Source: Oasisia sp. SBJ-2009 | Lineage: Eukaryota; Annelida; Polychaeta; Sabellida; Siboglinidae | Reading direction: 5' to 3' | Assembly: GCA_964017155.1 (NCBI GenBank) | Contig: OZ024861.1 | Location: forward strand, 23,309,713-23,373,712 | Length of the DNA stretch: 64,000 nucleotides | Shown here: piece by piece, positions 14,101-24,300 of the stretch | Layout of the letters: each line of letters opens with the position of its first letter | Numbering within the stretch: position 1 is the stretch's first letter | Notes under the pieces: model-generated | Told to the model about the DNA's origin: nothing | The model's input: only the letters and a program-made list of their open reading frames with translations | The model's database searches: none | Made by a program: the position numbers and the translations under genes

Positions 14101-17100
14101 CTCTCACTTTCTCTTGCTCTCTCCATCCCTGTCTCTCTCACTTTCTCTTGCTCTCTCCATCCCTGTCTCTCTCACTTTCTCTTGCTCTCTCCATCCCTGT
14201 CTCTCTCACTTTCTCTTGCTCTCTCCATCCCTGTCTCTCTCACTTTCTCTTGCTCTCTCCATCCCTGTCTCTCTCACTTTCTCTTGCTCTCTCCATCCCT
14301 GTCTCTCTCACTTTCTCTCGCTCTCTCCATCCCTGTCTCTCTCACTTTCTCTCGCTCTCTCCATCCCTGTCTCTCTCACTTTCTCTTGCTCTCTCCATCC
14401 CTGTCTCTCTCACTTTCTCTTGCTCTCTCCATCCCTGTCTCTCTCACTTTCTCTCGCTCTCTCCATCCCTGTCTCTCTCACTTTCTCTCGCTCTCTCCAT
14501 CCCTGTCTCTCTCACTTTCTCTCGCTCTCTCCATCCCTGTCTCTCTCACTTTCTCCCGCTCTCTCCATCCCTGTCTCTCTCACTTTCTCTTGCTCTCTCC
14601 ATCCCTGTCTCTCTCACTTTCTCTCGCTCTCTCCATCCCTGTCTCTCTCACTTTCTCTTGCTCTCTCCATCCCTGTCTCTCTCACTTTCTCTCGCTCTCT
14701 CCATCCCTGTCTCTCTCACTTTCTCTTGCTCTCTCCATCCCTGTCTCTCTCACTTTCTCTTGCTCTCTCCATCCCTGTCTCTCTCACTTTCTCTCGCTCT
14801 CTCCATCCCTGTCTCTCTCACTTTCTCTCGCTCTCTCCATCCCTGTCTCTCTCACTTTCTCTCGCTCTCTCCATCCCTGTCTCTCTCACTTTCTCTTGCT
14901 CTCTCCATCCCTGTCTCTCTCACTTTCTCCCGCTCTCTCCATCCCTGTCTCTCTCACTTTCTCTTGCTCTCTCCATCCCTGTCTCTCTCACTTTCTCTTG
15001 CTCTCTCCATCCCTGTCTCTCTCACTTTCTCTCGCTCTCTCCATCCCTGTCTCTCTCACTTTCTCTCGCTCTCTCCATCCCTGTCTCTCTCACTTTCTCT
15101 CGCTCTCTCCATCCCTGTCTCTCTCACTTTCTCTCGCTCTCTCCATCCCTGTCTCTCTCACTTTCTCTCGCTCTCTCCATCCCTGTCTCTCTCACTTTCT
15201 CTTGCTCTCTCCATCCCTGTCTCTCTCACTTTCTCTTGCTCTCTCCATCCCTGTCTCTCTCACTTTCTCTCGCTCTCTCCATCCCTGTCTCTCTCACTTT
15301 CTCTCGCTCTCTCCATCCCTGTCTCTCTCACTTTCTCTCGCTCTCTCCATCCCTGTCTCTCTCACTTTCTCCCGCTCTCTCCATCCCTGTCTCTCTCACT
15401 TTCTCTTGCTCTCTCCATCCCTGTCTCTCTCACTTTCTCTCGCTCTCTCCATCCCTGTCTCTCTCACTTTCTCCCGCTCTCTCCATCCCTGTATCTCTCA
15501 CTTTCTCTTGCTCTCTCCATCCCTGTCTCTCTCACTTTCTCTTGCTCTCTCCATCCCTGTCTCTCTCACTTTCTCTCGCTCTCTCCATCCCTGTATCTCT
15601 CACTTTCTCTCGCTCTCTCCATCCCTGTCTCTCTCACTTTCTCTTGCTCTCTCCATCCCTGTCTCTCTCACTTTCTCTTGCTCTCTCCATCCCTGTCTCT
15701 CTCACTTTCTCTCGCTCTCTCCATCCCTGTCTCTCTCACTTTCTCTTGCTCTCTCCATCCCTGTCTCTCTCACTTTCTCTTGCTCTCTCCATCCCTGTCT
15801 CTCTCACTTTCTCTCGCTCTCTCCATCCCTGTCTCTCTCACTTTCTCCCGCTCTCTCCATCCCTGTATCTCTCACTTTCTCTCGCTCTCTCCATCCCTGT
15901 CTCTCTCACTTTCTCTCGCTCTCTCCATCCCTGTCTCTCTCACTTTCTCTCGCTCTCTCCATCCCTGTCTCTCTCACTTTCTCTCGCTCTCTCCATCCCT
16001 GTCTCTCTCACTTTCTCTCGCTCTCTCCATCCCTGTCTCTCTCACTTTCTCCCGCTCTCTCCATCCCTGTCTCTCTCACTTTCTCTTGCTCTCTCCATCC
16101 CTGTCTCTCTCACTTTCTCTCGCTCTCTCCATCCCTGTCTCTCTCACTTTCTCTCGCTCTCTCCATCCCTGTCTCTCACTTTCTCTCGCTCTCTCCATCC
16201 CTGTCTCTCTCACTTTCTCCCGCTCTCTCCATCCCTGTCTCTCTCACTTTCTCTTGCTCTCTCCATCCCTGTCTCTCTCACTTTCTCTCGCTCTCTCCAT
16301 CCCTGTCTCTCTCACTTTCTCTCGCTCTCTCCATCCCTGTCTCTCTCACTTTCTCTCGCTCTCTCCATCCCTGTCTCTCTCACTTTCTCTCGCTCTCTCC
16401 ATCCCTGTCTCTCTCTCACTTTCTCTCGCTCTCTCCATCCCTGTCTCTCTCACTTTCTCTCGCTCTCTCCATCCCTGTCTCTCTCACTTTCTCTCGCTCT
16501 CTCCATCCCTGTCTCTCTCTCACTTTCTCTCGCTCTCTCCATCCCTGTCTCTCTCTCACTTTCTCTCGCTCTCTCCATCCCTGTCTCTCTCACTTTCTCT
16601 CGCTCTCTCCATCCCTGTCTCTCTCACTTTCTCTCGCTCTCTCCATCCCTGTCTCTCTCACTTTCTCTCGCTCTCTCCATCCCTGTCTCTCTCTCACTTT
16701 CTCTCGCTCTCTCCATCCCTGTCTCTCTCACTTTCTCTCGCTCTCTCCATCCCTGTCTCTCTCTCACTTTCTCTCGCTCTCTCCATCCCTGTCTCTCTCT
16801 CACTTTCTCTCGCTCTCTCCATCCCTGTCTCTCTCACTTTCTCTCGCTCTCTCCATCCCTGTCTCTCTCACTTTCTCTCGCTCTCTCCATCCCTGTCTCT
16901 CTCTCACTTTCTCTCGCTCTCTCCATCCCTGTCTCTCTCACTTTCTCTCGCTCTCTCCATCCCTGTCTCTCTCACTTTCTCTCGCTCTCTCCATCCCTGT
17001 CTCTCTCACTTTCTCTCGCTCTCTCCATCCCTGTCTCTCTCACTTTCTCTTGCTCTCTCCATCCCTCTCTCTTTCTCACTTTCTCTTGCTCTCTCCATCC

Positions 17101-17211
17101 CTGTCTCTCTCACTTTCTCTTGCTCTCTCCATCCCTGTCTCTCTCACTTTCTCTTGCTCTCTCCATCCCTGTCTCTTTCTCACTTACTCTCCCTCTCTCT
17201 GTCCCTCTCTC

Positions 17212-17256
<45 letters not shown>

Positions 17257-18289
17257 GTGTCTCTGTGTCTCTGTGTCTCTGTGTCTCTGTGTCTGTGTCT
17301 CTGTGTCTCTGTGTCTGTGTCTCTGTGTCTGTGTCTCTGTGTCTGTGTCTCTGTGTCTGTGTCTCTGTGTCTCTGTGTCTCTGTGTCTCTGTCTCTGTGT
17401 CTGTGTCTGTGTCTCTGTGTCTGTGTATCTGTGTCTGTGTCTCTGTGTCTGTGTCTCTGTGTCTGTGTCTGTGTCTGTGTCTGTGTCTCTGTGTCTGTGT
17501 CTCTGTGTCTCTGTGTCTCTGTGTCTGTGTCTGTGTCTCTGTGTCTCTGTGTCTGTGTCTCTGTGTCTGTGTCTCTGTGTCTGTGTCTCTGTGTCTCTGT
17601 GTCTGTGTCTCTGTGTCTCTGTGTCTCTGTGTCTCTGTGTCTGTGTGTCTGTGTCTCTGTGTCTGTGTCTCTGTGTCTGTGTCTCTGTGTCTCTGTGTCT
17701 GTGTCTCTGTGTCTGTGTCTCTGTGTCTCTGTGTCTGTGTCTCTGTGTCTCTGTGTCTGTGTCTGTGTCTCTGTGTCTGTGTCTCTGTGTCTGTGTCTGT
17801 GTCTGTGTCTGTGTCTCTGTGTCTGTGTCTCTGTGTCTGTGTGTCTGTGTCTCTGTGTCTGTGTGTCTGTGTCTCTGTGTCTCTGTGTCTCTGTGTCTGT
17901 GTCTCTGTGTCTGTGTCTCTGTGTCTGTGTCTCTGTGTCTGTGTCTCTGTGTCTGTGTGTCTGTGTCTGTGTCTCTGTGTCTGTGTCTCTGTGTCTCTGT
18001 GTCTCTGTGTCTGTGTCTCTGTGTCTGTCTCTGTGTCTGTGTCTGTGTCTGTCTCTGTGTCTGTCTCTGTGTCTGTGTCTGTCTCTGTGTCTGTCTCTGT
18101 GTCTGTCTCTGTGTCTGTCTCTGTGTCTGTCTCTGTGTCTGTCTCTGTGTCTGTCTCTGTCTCTGTGTCTGTCTCTGTGTCTGTGTCTGTCTCTGTGTCT
18201 GTCTCTGTGTCTGTCTCTGTCTCTGTCTCTGTCTCTGTCTCTGTCTCTGTCTCTGTCTCTGTCTCTGTCTCTGTCTCTCTCTCTGTCTC

Positions 18290-18334
<45 letters not shown>

Positions 18335-18343
18335 GTCTCTGTC

Positions 18344-18376
<33 letters not shown>

Positions 18377-21300
18377 GTCTCTCTCTCTGTCTCTCTCTCT
18401 CTGTCTCTCTCTCTGTCTCTCTCTCTGTCTCTCTCTCTGTCTCTCTCTCTGTCTCTCTCTCTGTCTCTCTCTCTGTCTCTCTCTCTCTGTCTCTCTCTCT
18501 GTCTCTCTCTCTGTCTCTCTCTCTGTCTCTCTCTCTGTCTCTCTCTCTCTCTCTGTCTCTCTCTCTGTCTCTCTCTCTGTCTCTCTCTCTCTGTCTCTCT
18601 CTCTGTCTCTCTTGTTCACTCTCATTCTCCCTCTCCATTTCTCCCTCTTCGCTCTCACTATTTTTGTTTTTCAGAATTCATAATTTAAATTAATCGTTAA
18701 GCTCCCTCCTTCCATCAATCCGTCCTCCCCCTCTACACCTGTCATGTTGTAGGTGGTGTCTGGTCAGGCCCAGCAACTCATCTTCACCATCCCAATCTTC
18801 GAGCCACTGCCCACTCAGTACTACGTCCGCGCCATCTCTGACCACTGGCTCGGGGCAGAGACCGTCTGTGCCATCTCCTTCCAACACCTCATACTGCCCG
18901 AGAGACACCCCCCACATACAGGTAGGTGTACAGGTAGACACCCCCCACATACAGGTAGGTGTATAGGTAGACACCCCCCACACAGGTAGGTGTATAGGTA
19001 GACACCCCCCACACAGGTAGGTGTATAGGTAGACACCCCCCACACAGGTAGGTGTATAGGTAGACACCCCCCACACAGGTAGGTGTATAGGTAGACACCC
19101 CCCACTCAGGTAGGTGTATAGGTAGACACCCCCCACACAGGTAGGTGTATAGGTAGACACCCCCCACACAGGTAGGGGTACATGTAGACACCCCCCACAC
19201 ACAGGTAGGTGTACAGGTAGACACCCCCCACACAGGTAGGTGTATAGGTAGACACCCCCACACAGGTAGGTGTATAGGTAGACACCCCCACACAGGTAGG
19301 TGTATAGGTAGACACCCCCACACATAGGTAGGTGTACAGGTAGACACACCCCACACACAGGTAGGTGTATAGGTAGACACCCCACACACAGGTAGGGGTA
19401 CAGGTAGACACCCCCCACACACAGGTAGGTGTACAGGTAGACACCCCCAACACACAGGTAGGTGTACAGGTAGACACACCCCACACACAGGTAGGTGTAG
19501 AGGTAGACACACCCCACACACAGGTAGGTGTACAGGTAGACACACCCACACAGGTAGGTGTACAGGTAGACACCCCCCCACAAACAGGTAGGTGTACAGG
19601 TAGACACCCCCCACACAGGTAGGTGTACAGGTAGACACCCCCCACACACAGATAGGTGTACAGGTAGACACCCCCAACACACAGGTAGGTGTACAGGTAG
19701 ACACACCCCACACACAGGTAGGTGTAGAGGTAGACACACCCCACACACAGGTAGGTGTACAGGTAGACACACCCCACACACAAGTAGGTGTACAGGTAGA
19801 CACACCCCACACACAGGTAGGTGTACAGGTAGACACACCCCACACACAGGTAGGTGTACAGGTAGACACACCCCAAACACAGGTAGGTATACAGGTAGAC
19901 ACCCCCACACACAAGTAGGTGTACAGGTAGACACCCCCACACACAGGTAGGTGTATAGGTAGACACCCCCACACACAGGTAGGTGTACAGGTAGACACCA
20001 CCACATACAAGTAGGTGTACAGGTAGACACCCCCACACACAGGTAGGTGTACAGGTAGACACCCCCACACACAAGTAGGTGTATAGGTAGACACCCCCAC
20101 ACACCGGTAGGTGTACAGGTAGACACACCCCCACACACAAGTAGGTGTATAGGTAGACACCCCCACACACACAGGTAGGTGTACAGGTAGACACCCCCAC
20201 ATACAAGTAGGTGTACAGGTAGACACCCCACATACAGGTAGGTGTACAGGTAGACACCCCCACATACAAGTAGGTGTATAGGTAGACACCCCCACACACA
20301 GGTATGTGTACAGTCACTGCAGCTTATCACGTCAGTACTAGTTTCGCTACATCTGGCACATCCCTTTGAAAAAAATCTTCTTTTGACATCAAGCCAATGA
20401 AATTGATGACATTGAACATGATTTTAAATGTGTGTGTATGGAGTTGTACAATTATATTTTTTCAGGAAAAGGTGTTTGTAATAACCGTGCATTCATTATA
20501 CTCATGTTCATAATATAAGTGAACGCTTATAATAGAAAAAGAGAGACAAAATCTGTATGTAAGAAATTGTTTCGTTTTATCTGTCACTTCATTGTACCCG
20601 TGTTTGCTATAAGTGTGATGCACTATATTTTATTAGTTAGTATAATGTTATAATTAATTTATAAATTTAACTTAATTTTTTTAACTGATTTATACTATAA
20701 AAACTTCTTTTATTTGAGTGCTTATTTGGGTGTATTCATAATATATTTACCTGTAATAAACACATTTCTCTTTCTTACAGAACTCCTGGACCTCCAGCCA
20801 CTGCCTGTGACTGCACTCAATGACCCCAGGTTTGAGGCCCTGATGAGCTTCAGTCACTTCAACCCCATTCAGACCCAGATCTTCCATGTGCTCTTCCACA
20901 CCGACTCCAATGTGCTCCTCGGGGCTCCCACCGGCTCCGGGAAGACCGTCGCTGCGGAGCTGGCCATCTTCCGGGTCTTCAAGCAGTACCCCAAAGCCAA
21001 GGTATCGTGTCAGATCCCCTGGTCATTGGGAGTGGGGGTCACGTGATCACGTCACATGACTTGTTCCATCTTCTTAATCTGTCCCAGACAAATGTGTCAA
21101 ATTGTCATGTCTGTTTCCCACACTCTACGGCAGTTACTTTATCATTCTGATCCCAACGGACACTCTTATTTCGGAATACATATGATTTGTTTGAATGTCA
21201 TCATCATCAGGAGATCTCTTATAAAACTACTGATTTTTTTATAGAATTTACTTGATTATCTTATTGTTTTTCTTAATACAATATATATTTTTAATTGAAT

Positions 21301-24300
21301 TTGTTACTTGCTTTTTCATTTATGTCTGTAAACTTATTTTTTCTGAGCACACTGGTTAGCTACTGAAGGTAGAAATAAGAAAAATGCTATTATTATTATT
21401 ATCCTTAACGTCTGCAATTTCCTCCCTGTCTCAACTGTTCAGTCTGGCTGTCTGACACACATCAGCAGTTGCTAGGTGAGAAGCCAGTCATTCTCTAAAA
21501 TAGAAAGAAGTATATGTATGATAGAGGAGGTACACTTACCAGTGGTCCAAAGTTAGCTTATTAGTATCTGTAGATATTATATATTAGATATCATTTAAAG
21601 GCAGGGTGTTAACTCCTATGTCCAGAAATGGCAGAGCAGTAATTTATAATGGGAAGTCTGCTGTCTAGAATGTGGGAAAGTTAAACATCAAAGGATATTG
21701 CGGTTAACTCGGCTCGCCTCGGCATTATTTCCAATCAATGTTGTTTTGAAACTGGACGTCTTGTTTACCATTTGAACGTGTTGCAGGCAGAATCTTTCAT
21801 ATTGCAAACATTGTAACTAGCTTGATAAAGTAATTAAACACAAATTGGTAAGCCTTCCATATGCACATTGCTATTATAAAAATGTAATATTAAATGAACA
21901 AAATTAAACCTAGGAGCTGCCACCGTTGCTCTAGGTTGGACTTGTTGTTGCAGGCGGTGTACATTGCCCCACTGAAGGCTCTGGTGCGAGAACGCATGGA
22001 CGACTGGAAAGTGAAGATTGAGGGGAAACTGGGCAGGAAGTGAGATATATTCCCATCACCTTGAAATATTCCCAACCCAACTGCCCCACTTAAAACTTAT
22101 ATTTTGATTATGCATGAAACATACAATACTTCCATGAACAGGACAGAATGGACAATTAGAGAAAAGTTATAAAAGACACATAAAACATCTGACAAAAATA
22201 GATCAGTGAGTAAAATATGTGCAGTGTAACTAAAGATGTCACAAACACTCAACTGAGACGATACAATTGTAGGGCCCTTATATGTGGCTTGTCTGATTCA
22301 GATAGTGTGCATAGAATTGCCAAAAAATATATAACTATACATGCGTAAGGCCTAGTAATGAAAAACATAAATTAAGGCTGATACTTTAAGAAGTAGCCGT
22401 AACATGGTTACACATAAATAAATATATTTCAATTCAACAGCTTGAGAGCAATACTGTTGATTCGGGCGCTATACAAATAAATTGTATTATTATTATTACA
22501 TATACATTATTAAAAGTTTCACTCACAATGCAAGTTTAAGAGTCACCCGTGAGTCACCAGTGCCGTGTCAACAGTGCCATGTCTGTGACAGAGTCGTGGA
22601 GCTGACGGGGGACGTCACTCCAGACATGCGAGCGGTCAGTCAGGCTGCCCTCATAGTGACCACCCCAGAGAAATGGGACGGCATCAGTCGGAGCTGGCAG
22701 ACACGCAACTATGTCAAGGACGTCGCCGTCCTCATCATTGACGAGATTCACCTGCTCGGCAAGTAGTCTGAGATGACCCCCACCTTGAGATGACCCCTTT
22801 CACAGGGTCTGACAGTCATTTATGAGACTTCACTGTTTCTTATGATATGATCCTTTCCATGGAGTCATGGTTGCATGTGAGATGATCCCTTTCGCAGGGT
22901 CTAGCAGTTGCCTATGGGATGACCCCTCTTCAGCGTGATATAGTCCCCTACATGGAATTGTGTATAGATGTGAGATGACCCCCACAACGTGGGATAATTT
23001 TTTCTTGTGACTTGACATGAACAATTAAGAAAAATTATACCCTTTCCAAATATTAAATAATAAAAATAAAATTAAATTTTTATAGAAGTTGTCATTATCA
23101 TAAATATAAAACTAAGAATAATAGTATTCATTATATAGGATCGATAATGTGTAATAAGATAGTTGAAAATCCAATGTCACAGATGCAAACCATATTAAAA
23201 TTATATTTCAACAACAGTTGATTTGTTAAAACACATTTGGGGTTAATAGTAATTTATAATTGGTGCAGTTTATCACATTTCAAATCTTAATAAAAACAAA
23301 CAAACTGACGTCTCTTTTGCCATGGTGACTGGCAAGATGCTTTCACTGGGTGACCGTGTCTGTGGCTGTCCATTCACAGGCAATGACCGTGGTCCAGTAC
23401 TGGAGGTGATCGTGTCTCGGGCCAACTTCATCTCGTCCCACACAGAGAAGGCGGTCCGAGTGGTCGGACTGTCCACTGCACTGGCCAACGCCCGCGACCT
23501 CGCCGACTGGCTCAGCATCAAGCAGGTGGGGTCATCTCTGTGTCACCTCACTAATGTCACCTCTAGTGTGTCACCGCAGTAGAGTGTCACCTCACTAATG
23601 TCACCTCTAATGTGTCACCGCAGTAGAGTGTCACCTCACTAATGTCACCTCTAGTGTGTCACTGCAGTAGAGTGTCACCTCACTAATGTCACCTCTAATG
23701 TGTCACCACAGTAGAGTGTCACCACTAATGTCACCTCTGGTGTGTCACTGCGGTAGTGTGTCACCTCACTAATGTCACCTCTAGTGTGTCACTGCAGTAG
23801 AGTGTCACCTCACTAATGTCACCTCTGGTGTGTCACTGCGGTAGTGTGTCACCTCACTAATGTAACCTCTAGTGTGTCACTGCAGTAGAGTGTCACCTCA
23901 CTAATGTCACCTCTAGTGTGTCACTGCAGTAGAGTGTCACCTGACTAATGTCACCTCTAGTGTGTCACTGCAGTAGAGTGTCACCTGACTAATGTCACCT
24001 CTAGTGTGTCACTGCAGTAGAGTGTCACCTCACTAATGTCACCTCTGGTGTGTCACTGCAGTAGAGTGTCACCTCACTAATGTCACCTCTAGTGTGTCAC
24101 TGCAGTAGTGTGTCACCTCACTAATGTTACCTCTAATGTGTCACTGCAGTAGTGTGTCACATCACTAATGTCACCTCTAGTGTGTCACTGCAGTAGAGTG
24201 TCACCTCACTAATGTCACCTCTAGTGTGTCACTGCAGTAGTGTGTCACCTCACTAATGTCACCTCTAGTGTGTCACTGCAGTAGTGTGTCACCTCACCAA

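Noticed and set aside
13021..18693. Three + strand open frames of about 1,840-1,890 codons and minus frames near 490 codons
   Set aside because: They run through pyrimidine satellite, which cannot form stop codons easily. All + frames are open at once and the product is only LSLSPS-type repeats.
18690..20330. Minus-strand frame of 546 codons with [10 protein letters not shown] repeats
   Set aside because: It is the antisense of the exon m donor array and of exon m itself.
22763..22770. In-frame stop (tag) after exon p suggesting a truncated helicase
   Set aside because: It lies inside the GC-AG intron. Splicing at 22758/23380 restores the conserved frame.
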